A stretch of DNA of 64,000 nucleotides from Chryseobacterium pennae (lineage in GTDB: Bacteria; Bacteroidota; Bacteroidia; Flavobacteriales; Weeksellaceae). Under the pieces are notes generated by a model. That model ran no database searches. It was not told the origin of the DNA and saw nothing but the letters and a program-made list of their open reading frames with translations. A program made the translations under genes and the position numbers. The stretch spans positions 1-64,000 of the forward strand of contig NZ_QNVT01000022.1 in the NCBI RefSeq assembly GCF_003385515.1. Reading direction: 5' to 3'. Below are positions 17,992-24,907 of this stretch, piece after piece; the stretch's first letter is position 1; every line of letters starts with the position of its first letter.

Positions 17992-19746
17992 TTATTTAAA
18001 AATTCTGATAAAACTATCCTTTTCCAAAGTTTCCATTGAAAAATCAAAATCAGCTTCGGATTTTTTTGTGGTAGTCTCTGCTCCAAGCTCTTTTATAAGC
18101 TCATTGAATGACATAGCTTCAGACCACTGCTGATATAATGCACTGGTAGCCATCATGGATACCTCATTATTTCCGGAAACGTGAGAATGTCCAGCTCCGA
18201 AATTCAACAGTACAAAACATTGTTTTCCCACTTTTGGTAACAGGATTCCCAGAATCGTTTGTTTCTGAACCGAGTTACATCTTGCTTCAGCAAAGAGGTT
18301 ATTCGGATTCATCATATAGTCGTAGGAAATTTGATCTCCTTTTCCGATAACGATTTTATATCCACAATTTGCATCTCCGCTGAACACATTATTCATAACA
18401 AGAGTAGAGGTACTTAATCCTTTATTGGCGTAAAGGTATTCTACAGCACCGTTGGGAGCAGAAGTCATATCTCCGGAATACATCAATTGTCCTTCACCAT
18501 AATTATAAGCTGCATTCCAACCTATTTTTCCTTCAATATTCAATCCTGAAAGGTCAAGGTCCCGGGCTCCCCATCTATCTTCCCAATAAATACCAACAGC
18601 CAGTCTATCTCCATAAAAACGGGTTCCGGTAGGAATATTTCCAACAAACATTTTTTCAGAAGTTGGCAGCGCAAATTCTACATTCTCCGGGAAATAGAAT
18701 TTCTTTCCGGAAAAACTTTCGTATTTCAGCTTCAGAAAATCTAAAATAAAATCATAGTTTAACAGATTCACATAAGTTTCCTTACCTTTTTTAACCCACG
18801 ATTTTCCATTTCTGACTCTATAGACAAAAGTGTCCTGACCATACATTCTGGAATGGCATGCTGATAATGCTTTGAATAGGGCAAACGGTGTTGCATTTTC
18901 TAACCAATGCCAATCGCTGGTTTCCAATAATATATGAGTTGCATCATTTAACGGATTCGAAATTAATGGCTTATGGTGTACTTTAGACAGCTTCGAAATT
19001 TTGTTAATCGCTTTCGGAGCTCTGTTTTTATAAGCAAGAAATAACGGTTTAAATCTATTGAAAATTTCAGCCATTTTTTCCATTCCAAAGCTTTCAAACA
19101 GATAGGTTGGATTAAATTTGCTTTGTTTAATTAAGCCAATCAATTCATCGTTTTTAATTAAAAGCGTTGTTTGAGTGGTTTTATAAATCACATAACGGAA
19201 AAATTCAACAGGGTTTTCTGGATAGATCTCATATAAATCGGCTATTTTTATAATCGCTTCTTTATTTCTGATATTTTCTTTTCCTGTAAAATCGTAATCA
19301 AGCTCTTCTGTAAGGATATATAAAAGATCATTGATTGTTTCTTCTTTTAAAGCAATCCCGGATCTCAGCAGAGAAAGACATTTTTCCTGCATTTCTTCTA
19401 CAGTATAAGCTTTGATTACTTTAAAAATCATCTTCACATCAGGAACATTCAGGATTTCCTTAGGAATATAGATTTCACTCTGGAAATTACTTCCATAGGT
19501 TGAAATATAATGTTGAATCTGTTCAAAAAATAATTCAATTCTGGATGTGTTTTTTATTTTCTCCCAGGATTTATGAAAGGATTTATTCAGGTCATTTCCA
19601 TTTAATTTTTCCTTTGCATAATAAGAGATGATCTCTTTTTTAGCCCAAAGTGCATCAGTTTCAATAATAAAACCTTCATTGGAAATAAATGGCATTTTAT
19701 CTGATTTTTTAGCCAATACAGCATTGAATAATTGTAATGTTTTCAT
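17992..19746 (-). CDS. Uncharacterised 584-aa protein downstream of rtcB
   Basis: I cannot assign a named family. The first two thirds look alpha-helical, with a basic block around residues 229-258 (RFKPLFLAYKN, INKISKLSKVHHKPL) that could bind RNA. The last third is beta-rich and contains WGARDLDLSGL near residue 395, similar to the acidic signature of TerD-like domains, and GWNAAYNYGEGQLMYSGD. There is no signal peptide. It is transcribed in the same direction as rtcB, behind the tRNA-like RNA and the hairpin repeats. The order resembles the Salmonella rsr-yrlBA-rtcBA operon, where Rsr is a Ro protein that binds tRNA-like Y RNAs. I see no TROVE or vWA motif, so an analogous role is only a hypothesis. 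Confidence 0.6.
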   Translation of the reverse strand: MKTLQLFNAVLAKKSDKMPFISNEGFIIETDALWAKKEIISYYAKEKLNGNDLNKSFHKSWEKIKNTSRIELFFEQIQHYISTYGSNFQSEIYIPKEILNVPDVKMIFKVIKAYTVEEMQEKCLSLLRSGIALKEETINDLLYILTEELDYDFTGKENIRNKEAIIKIADLYEIYPENPVEFFRYVIYKTTQTTLLIKNDELIGLIKQSKFNPTYLFESFGMEKMAEIFNRFKPLFLAYKNRAPKAINKISKLSKVHHKPLISNPLNDATHILLETSDWHWLENATPFALFKALSACHSRMYGQDTFVYRVRNGKSWVKKGKETYVNLLNYDFILDFLKLKYESFSGKKFYFPENVEFALPTSEKMFVGNIPTGTRFYGDRLAVGIYWEDRWGARDLDLSGLNIEGKIGWNAAYNYGEGQLMYSGDMTSAPNGAVEYLYANKGLSTSTLVMNNVFSGDANCGYKIVIGKGDQISYDYMMNPNNLFAEARCNSVQKQTILGILLPKVGKQCFVLLNFGAGHSHVSGNNEVSMMATSALYQQWSEAMSFNELIKELGAETTTKKSEADFDFSMETLEKDSFIRIFK

Positions 19747-19752
19747 TGTTTT

Positions 19753-20070
19753 AAGTTTAAAAAATAAGTGAGGAGTAAGTTCATTAAAAGTGAAGTGTAT
19801 AGGAACTCCTTTTACCTATAGTTTATAAAAAGCGGGGAGTAATTTATCCGAAAAATATAGGAACTCCCTTTGCCTTATAATTTGTAAAAAGGCGGAAAGT
19901 AATTCTAAAATATAGGAACTTTCTTTGCCTTACATTTTTTTTACGTATGAAATGACAGATATATGAATATAAGCATTTTCACTGTATTGAGGAGCAGACA
20001 GGACTCGAACCTGTGACCCACAAACCTGGTAGTTTATAGGAACTTTATTTGCCCGTAGCGAAAAGTAATT
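19753..20070 (-). repeat. Series of related hairpin repeats (five copies, one inside the tRNA-like RNA)
   Basis: On the minus strand each unit reads roughly AATTACTyyyCGC-loop-GGCAAA-rrrAGTTCCTATA. The TATAGGAACT ends (plus strand) are at 19798, 19856, 19911 and 20035; the AGTAATT ends are at 19838, 19898 and 20064, with a degenerate AGTAAGT at 19774. The bases next to ACT and AGT co-vary and keep pairing: ACTCC/GGAGT at 19803-19840, ACTTTC/GGGAGT with G-U pairs in the next unit, and ACTTT/AAAGT in the unit inside the tRNA-like RNA. The copy at 19911 keeps only the GGCAAA-AGTTCCTATA side; the one nearest the 584-aa gene keeps only the other side. Covariation argues for an RNA structure. Confidence 0.65.
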
Positions 20071-20103
20071 TTTTGTTGCTCTAACCATCTGAGCTACTGC
20101 CCC
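19991..20103 (-). ncRNA. tRNA-like RNA with a 47-nt anticodon loop
   Basis: The 113-nt RNA folds as a tRNA. It has a 7-bp acceptor stem (GGGGCAG / CTGCTCC, one G-U pair), a D arm (GCTC-AGATGGTTA-GAGC), a 5-bp anticodon stem (ACAAA / TTTGT), a 5-nt variable loop GGGTC and a T arm (ACAGG-TTCGAGT-CCTGT). The anticodon loop is 47 nt instead of 7 and contains one of the hairpin repeats. No U33 follows the 5' side of the anticodon stem, so ordinary decoding looks impossible unless about 40 nt are removed. CCA is not encoded. It lies 111 bp after rtcB on the same strand. It could be an intron-containing tRNA that RtcB ligates, a Y-RNA-like tRNA mimic, a decoy for anticodon nucleases or a disrupted tRNA gene. 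Confidence 0.75.
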
Positions 20104-20126
20104 TGCCATTATGATAAGTTTTCATG

Positions 20127-20190
20127 AACCCTACAGGCTTTGACACCTATAAGGTTGGTTATTAGTTTTTTTGGAAACCTATCAGGTTTA
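20127..20190. repeat. Small palindromic repeats downstream of rtcB
   Basis: Three variants of a short near-palindrome occur in a row: AACCCTACAGGCTT, ACCTATAAGGT and AAACCTATCAGGTTT. They lie between the rtcB stop codon and the tRNA-like RNA. No T-run follows, so they do not make a standard terminator. They look like the short dispersed palindromes common in Flavobacteriia intergenic DNA. Confidence 0.5.
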
Positions 20191-20214
20191 TATTGAGTGA
20201 TATTAAATAAAGAA

Positions 20215-21591
20215 TTATGCCTTTCTATATTTTTTCTTCCACGGTGCATTTTTCTGAACATCACCCGCCATAATACATCCGTAAGGCATCACTTCATCCA
20301 GTACTTCACAAAGTCCATATTCTTCAATCTGTGCTCTTACATTCGCTGCACTTTTATAAGCAGTGGGTAGTTCGGAAATATCAATTTCATTGGAATAGAA
20401 TCTGATATCCAATCCTGCTGTTTCTTCATTGAAGATCTCCTCAGTCGTTTTATGGGCTAAAGATCTTTTATGCTGACTTCTGCTGAAATTTCTTCCCGCT
20501 CCATGTGGAGCAAAACCAAGGTTTCTTTCATTGGTCTTTCCCTGAACAATCAATACCGGTTCTGCCATATTCAATGGAATCAATCTTGGTCCCGTGATAT
20601 CAGGCATGAACTTATCATTCAATGGAGTCGCTCCCTTTGCATGATAGAAGAGGTTACCATCCTTGAAAACAAAATTATGTTCATTCCAATATCTGTTTTC
20701 TTTCTCTATTTTCAGTTTATTTAAAACAGCATCGTGAATATTGGTATGGTTTTCCTTCGTCCATGTTCTTATCAATTGCAGCGCTTCCCAATAAGATTTT
20801 CCTTCTTCAGTATCATAAGGAATCCATGCATTTTCTTTTAATGTTTCAGGAGAAATATCCTGTCTGAAACGGTTGGCAACTTTCATTCCTTTATCATATA
20901 ATGCAGCACCCGGAGCTCTGGATCCGTGATGGGTTACCATCATTGTATTTCCTGTGTTTTTGGAAATTCCAACGAATAGGAAATGATTTCCGTCTCCCTG
21001 AGTTCCCATATGAGAACGGGCAATGCTGATTAATTTTTCATCATTTAAGAATTCATTTTCTCTGAACGCATCCATCAGTTCCTGGGACATCGGCATCTGT
21101 TCGCCTCTTGGTCTTCCTCCATATCCGAAATGTGTTACAGAATGAGCGGCATCCAGAATATCTTTAGGGTTAACCTTTCCAAAATCTGTCAGCATCACAG
21201 AACAACAGATATCTGCGCTATGAAATCCCGGGTGGATGGCATTTTTTGCAACCACCACACCTCCCACAGGAATATGACCTTCGGGACCTGTAGGACAGGC
21301 ATCCGGCATTAAAGCTCCGGCAGTGAGCGTAGGTGTTTTCATCAGAACTTTCATCGTTTTGATTACTTTTTCTACATTATCACTCTCATTTTCATGTTCC
21401 GCTCTGATGTTGATGATAAACTCAGGAGCAGTTTCATGAAGCGGAATATGTTCAGGTTGTTTGAACTGTTCCAGATATTCTTTAATCTGAATTTCATCCA
21501 GATGATTTTCGTTGATATAGGTAATGGCATCTTTAAACCATTTAGCGGGTCTATATCCCAATTCGATTAAGTGATTTCCATTAAATTCCAT
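20215..21591 (-). CDS. rtcB: RNA-splicing ligase RtcB family protein
   Basis: The ATG at 21591 gives 458 residues (MEFNGNHLIELGYRP); the frame extends 45 codons further but that stretch covers the promoter. Conserved metal and nucleotide sites are present: HSADICCSV, GTQGDGNHFLF, MMVTHHGSRAPGAALYDKG and, near residue 360, PHGAGRNFSR, which holds the His that is guanylylated in this family. RtcB joins 2',3'-cyclic phosphate or 3'-phosphate RNA ends to 5'-OH ends using GTP and Mn(II). No archease or rtcA is adjacent. Its promoter motif is shared with the nucleotidyltransferase operon. Confidence 0.95.
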   Translation of the reverse strand: MEFNGNHLIELGYRPAKWFKDAITYINENHLDEIQIKEYLEQFKQPEHIPLHETAPEFIINIRAEHENESDNVEKVIKTMKVLMKTPTLTAGALMPDACPTGPEGHIPVGGVVVAKNAIHPGFHSADICCSVMLTDFGKVNPKDILDAAHSVTHFGYGGRPRGEQMPMSQELMDAFRENEFLNDEKLISIARSHMGTQGDGNHFLFVGISKNTGNTMMVTHHGSRAPGAALYDKGMKVANRFRQDISPETLKENAWIPYDTEEGKSYWEALQLIRTWTKENHTNIHDAVLNKLKIEKENRYWNEHNFVFKDGNLFYHAKGATPLNDKFMPDITGPRLIPLNMAEPVLIVQGKTNERNLGFAPHGAGRNFSRSQHKRSLAHKTTEEIFNEETAGLDIRFYSNEIDISELPTAYKSAANVRAQIEEYGLCEVLDEVMPYGCIMAGDVQKNAPWKKKYRKA

Positions 21592-21610
21592 TGTTTTGTT
21601 ATTTTGATAA

Positions 21611-21648
21611 TGCAAAGTAACTTCTTTATTGCGCAATAGTTTTGCGTA
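21611..21648 (-). promoter_or_regulatory. Shared promoter/operator of rtcB
   Basis: On the minus strand the inverted repeat TACGCAA-AACTA-TTGCGCA (21630-21648) is followed 10 bp later by TTACTTTGCA (21611-21620), 20 bp before the start codon. Sequence and spacing agree with 15235-15272 upstream of the nucleotidyltransferase operon. The distance to the start codon differs by only 2 bp. The divergent WYL regulator is the obvious candidate to bind here. Confidence 0.65.
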
Positions 21649-21691
21649 GATAATAAATTTTTGATTATTTTTACAAAAATTATAAAAAAGA

Positions 21692-21717
21692 CAAATTCGC
21701 TGGTATGCAAATTCGCT
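21692..21717 (+). promoter_or_regulatory. Direct repeat in front of the HopJ-WYL operon
   Basis: CAAATTCGCT occurs twice, at 21692-21701 and 21708-21717, with a 16-bp period, 37 bp upstream of the HopJ-family start codon. It may be a second regulator site in this divergent promoter region. Confidence 0.4.
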
Positions 21718-21753
21718 TATTAGCATTATGTAAAAAAAATTAAACTTACAACT

Positions 21754-22089
21754 ATGATATTATTAGAACAATTAAAACATTTTCCTGAAACCGTTCAATT
21801 CAGCGATGTGATTGCTTATATAGATGCAAATTACCATTTTACCCCTACCGCATTCAAAAACGGAAATACAAGAAATGAAGAAGACCAGAATAACGGATCA
21901 TGTAAAATATTCGGTTTTGCATCTTATCACGGATTGACAAAAGAGGAGACACTTCCGCTTTTCGGAGATTTTTATAGGGAAGATGTACTTAAAAACCCTG
22001 ATGGAACAGATCACCAGAACATCAGAAACTTTATGGAATTCGGATGGGAAGGATTGATCTTTGAAGGCAATCCGCTGAGAGAGAAATAG
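21754..22089 (+). CDS. HopJ-family protein
   Basis: The 111-residue protein matches the HopJ type III effector family over its whole length (FSDVIAYIDANYHFTPTAF, then FGFASYHGLTKEETLPLFGDFYR). Despite the name, such proteins are widespread in bacteria without type III secretion, and nothing here suggests export. The gene is divergent from rtcB and 24 bp upstream of the WYL regulator gene, so it belongs to the regulator's operon. Confidence 0.85.
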   Translation: MILLEQLKHFPETVQFSDVIAYIDANYHFTPTAFKNGNTRNEEDQNNGSCKIFGFASYHGLTKEETLPLFGDFYREDVLKNPDGTDHQNIRNFMEFGWEGLIFEGNPLREK

Positions 22090-22113
22090 GTTTTCAGATA
22101 AAAAAGAATAATC

Positions 22114-23133
22114 ATGTCATCCAATAAAAACGCACTGATCCGCTATAAAACATTAGACAAGTGCCTCAAAAACAAATACCGTAAATATACTTTGGAAGAT
22201 CTTATTGATGAATGTTCCGAAGTATTATTTGAATTTGAGGGAAAAGAATCTTATGTAAGCAGAAGGACTATTCAGCTGGATCTTCAGAATATGCGGAGTG
22301 AGAAATTCGGGTATGAAGCTCCTATTGAAGTATATGAAAGAAAATATTACCGTTACAGCGATCCGGACTACAGTATCCATAATATTTCTGTAAATGAAAG
22401 TGATCTGAAAGCGATGAATAATGCAGTTCAGATCCTGAAGCAATTCAAAGATTTCTCTATGTTCAAAGAAATGAACGGTGTCATCCAGAAACTGGAGGAT
22501 TCTATTCATTCTACTAACCAGAAGTCAATCATTCATTTGGATAAAAATGAACAGTTAAAGGGGTTGGAGCATATTGATATTCTGTATGAAGGTATTCTCA
22601 ATAAAAAGGTACTGAAAATCTTATACAAGAGCTTTACTGCAAGAGAATCCAATATTTTCACCGTTCATCCGCAACTGTTGAAAGAATTTAACAACCGCTG
22701 GTTCCTCATCTGTCTTTACAAACAGAAAATGTATAATCTGGCGCTGGACAGAATGGAAAGTATTGAAACAGATGAAGCCCTTCCTTACATTGATAAGGAT
22801 CTGGACGGAGATGAATACTTTAAGAACATTGTAGGAGTTACCGTTTCAGAATCCATGGCTCCTAAAAATGTCATTTTTTTTGTTGATACGGCCAATGCTC
22901 CTTATATCAAAACAAAACCATTACATAAAAGTCAGGAGATCATTAATGAGGTTGAAGGAGGTACTCTTTTTAAAATTTGTGTGCAGATCAATTTTGAATT
23001 AGAAAGACTGTTGCTGGGCTTTGGAGATTCGCTGATTGTTCATCGACCGAAAAAGCTAAGATTGAGAATGGAAGAGAAATTTAAAGCCGGAAGTAAGAAT
23101 TATCAGGACCTGATCATTCCGGAAGAAAACTAG
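22114..23133 (+). CDS. WYL-domain transcriptional regulator
   Basis: The 339-residue protein has an N-terminal winged helix (SRRTIQLDLQNMRS, about residues 45-70). A WYL domain follows (about 150-240, with KILYKSF and the NNRWFLICLYKQ block), then a WCX-type C-terminal part. WYL proteins are ligand- or nucleic-acid-responsive regulators often linked to RtcB and to defence systems. It is divergent from rtcB and is the best candidate to bind the inverted repeat found upstream of both rtcB and the nucleotidyltransferase operon. Confidence 0.88.
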   Translation: MSSNKNALIRYKTLDKCLKNKYRKYTLEDLIDECSEVLFEFEGKESYVSRRTIQLDLQNMRSEKFGYEAPIEVYERKYYRYSDPDYSIHNISVNESDLKAMNNAVQILKQFKDFSMFKEMNGVIQKLEDSIHSTNQKSIIHLDKNEQLKGLEHIDILYEGILNKKVLKILYKSFTARESNIFTVHPQLLKEFNNRWFLICLYKQKMYNLALDRMESIETDEALPYIDKDLDGDEYFKNIVGVTVSESMAPKNVIFFVDTANAPYIKTKPLHKSQEIINEVEGGTLFKICVQINFELERLLLGFGDSLIVHRPKKLRLRMEEKFKAGSKNYQDLIIPEEN

Positions 23134-23259
23134 TATTTCAGAATTATTAAGTAAAAAAGAACAGGATAGTAATTGAGACTCAGGAATATTTTAATTGAAA
23201 TTGACCTCTGATTTTTATCTTGGCTTGGAAATTGTAGTACTCAAGTACAAAATCACCAT

Positions 23260-23397
23260 ATGAAATCAAGAATATTTAAAGCACTTATTGCCATTATAGC
23301 ACCTATAGCGATAGAGTATATCGTTAAAAAAATATCTGAGAAACTTGATAAGAAAGAAGATCAGAAAGAGAAAGAACCGAAGCAGATTACTGCTTAA
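23260..23397 (+). CDS. 45-aa membrane-anchored small protein
   Basis: A 45-residue frame (MKSRIFKALIAIIAPIAIEY then a charged tail) has one hydrophobic helix at residues 5-22. A highly charged Lys/Glu-rich amphipathic helix follows (KKISEKLDKKEDQKEKEPK). The gene has its own terminator 26 bp downstream, which supports real expression. The function is unknown. It might be a small membrane regulator or, less likely, a type I toxin. Confidence 0.55.
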   Translation: MKSRIFKALIAIIAPIAIEYIVKKISEKLDKKEDQKEKEPKQITA

Positions 23398-23422
23398 AAG
23401 TAGTTAAAATTTAAAATTATCG

Positions 23423-23457
23423 AAAAGAGACTGTCATTATGGATGGTCTCTTTTTTT
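23423..23457 (+). terminator. Rho-independent terminator of the 45-aa gene
   Basis: A 9-bp stem (AAAAGAGAC / GTCTCTTTT) with a 14-nt loop is followed by a run of T. Confidence 0.8.
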
Positions 23458-23484
23458 GTGGTGATAGGAGAAGGGGAGGTGATG

Positions 23485-23575
23485 ATGACCCCGTCAAAAA
23501 TTCAAAGAATTTTTGAGGGCCTTCCGGTGGAGGGGAATGTTCACTCTTTCAACTGAAGTATTCATTATAATATTC
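23485..23575. repeat. Dispersed intergenic repeat, copy 1
   Basis: About 90 bp contain the palindrome CAAAAATTC-AAA-GAATTTTTG, a CCTTCC/GGAGG segment and a CTTTCAACTGAAGTATT tail. It is clearly related to 34112-34195. Both copies lie downstream of genes in non-coding DNA, and neither has an open frame with protein-like content. Confidence 0.75.
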
Positions 23576-23686
23576 CTGGAAATCGGAGATTTCAAAACTT
23601 AAGTGTACTTTTCATACATAAAATTTATCACTTAAAAATAACTTAAGTGTTATAAAACTTTTATGGCTAAATAGAGCTCAGTCGAT

Positions 23687-24871
23687 TTATATAAAGTCAT
23701 AAACTCCATTTTTCCAGCCCAAAACTTTGGAGGAATCCGCTTTTAGCCAGTTTTTCAGAACTGTAGCATATACTTTTCTGAAATCTTCTGTGTAGATCAG
23801 GTCACCTTCATTCAGATTCTGTAAATCCGGAAGACTGTTCAGAAGGCCTTTCTTTTTAAGGTTTCCACTGATAAAGAACATCTGGTTAGCCGTTCCGTGA
23901 TCTGTCCCATTGCTTGCATTTTGGGCCACTCGACGCCCAAACTCAGAAAAGGTCATCAAAAGAATATTATTGAATAAGCCATTGCTTTTCATATCAGCCA
24001 CAAAGGACTTCACAGCTTCATTAATATCACTGAACAGTTTTTTCTGTCTGTCATTTTGGTTCACATGGGTATCAAAGCTTCCAATGGAAAGATAGTAAAC
24101 CTGGGTATTGATATCTGATTTGATTAAAGAGGCCACTGTCTTAAAGTCCTTTCCCAGTTGCGAATTAGGATAAGTCTGTTCCGTTTTTTTTGCTTTGCTC
24201 TTATCAAAAATATAGCCTGCATTGTTAATCGTAGAACCTAAAGTCTGATAAAGGTAAGACACCGTTTCGTCATCATGATGGTGATCATAAAGAGATTTGA
24301 AATATTTCTCCTGACTGGTCTGATATAACCTTTTAGGATCTTTAAAAGCAAATGCTTTATTATTTTCTCCTTTCAAAGCCAGGCTTAGCATATCATCAAC
24401 TTCCAGTGCCTGTGTGGGATGCTCACAACGGTAACATTCTTCATCCAGAAAGCGGCCTAACCAGCCTGTTTCCAGAAATTCATCACTTCTGCTTGCCGAT
24501 TGCCAGATATCCATGCTGCGGAAATGAGATTTATCCGGATTGGGATAACCCACATTGTTCATCACAGAAAGCTCTCCATTATCAAAAAGCTCTTTAAAAT
24601 AGGAGAGGGAAGGATTGATTCCGGCTTCATCTGTAAGGGATAAAGAATCCTGAACAGCAAGCGTTTTCCTTTCTCTGAAATAGATGTCATTTTTTGTAGG
24701 AATAACCGTGTTCAAGCCATCATTTCCACCAGTAAACTGAAGAACTACGAGAATATTCTGATTGGGATTCAGTGCCTCTTCCAACGTTATAGCTTTTAGA
24801 AAGTTAGGAAGTAGAAGTGATGCTGTGGCCAGTGAACTTATTTTGAGGAATTCTCTTCTTTTGATTAACAT
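23687..24871 (-). CDS. DUF1501 domain protein (Tat-exported)
   Basis: The 394-residue protein begins with a twin-arginine signal (KRREFLK and a hydrophobic stretch ending FLKA). The DUF1501 core follows: FTGGNDGLNTVIP, an FDTHVNQ segment and FSEFGRRVAQNASNGTDHGT. The family is related to the sulfatase/alkaline phosphatase fold, but its activity is not established. It is encoded directly after its usual partner DUF1800 (36-bp gap). Confidence 0.9.
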   Translation of the reverse strand: MLIKRREFLKISSLATASLLLPNFLKAITLEEALNPNQNILVVLQFTGGNDGLNTVIPTKNDIYFRERKTLAVQDSLSLTDEAGINPSLSYFKELFDNGELSVMNNVGYPNPDKSHFRSMDIWQSASRSDEFLETGWLGRFLDEECYRCEHPTQALEVDDMLSLALKGENNKAFAFKDPKRLYQTSQEKYFKSLYDHHHDDETVSYLYQTLGSTINNAGYIFDKSKAKKTEQTYPNSQLGKDFKTVASLIKSDINTQVYYLSIGSFDTHVNQNDRQKKLFSDINEAVKSFVADMKSNGLFNNILLMTFSEFGRRVAQNASNGTDHGTANQMFFISGNLKKKGLLNSLPDLQNLNEGDLIYTEDFRKVYATVLKNWLKADSSKVLGWKNGVYDFI

Positions 24872-24907
24872 AATGTTGGATTTTGGTGATAGATATAAGT
24901 GCCCCCT

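Noticed and set aside
17992..19746. Ro60/Rsr (TROVE) protein
   Set aside because: Its position resembles rsr in Salmonella, but no TROVE motif and no vWA MIDAS (DxSxS) are visible, so the name would be unfounded.
19753..20070. CRISPR array
   Set aside because: Units are hairpins with variable length, changing stems and no unique spacers of even size; there are no cas genes.
19991..20103. Normal tRNA gene
   Set aside because: The body is that of a tRNA, but the anticodon loop is 47 nt and no standard anticodon with U33 can be placed; reported as tRNA-like RNA.
19753..20103. Retron or group I/II intron in the tRNA loop
   Set aside because: The insert is only about 40 nt and no reverse transcriptase is nearby.
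21592..21726. Longer N-terminus for RtcB
   Set aside because: The extra 45 codons overlap the promoter/operator shared with the nucleotidyltransferase operon and do not resemble RtcB.
21754..22089. Type III secretion effector
   Set aside because: The HopJ family is widespread without type III secretion; no secretion genes or export signal are seen.
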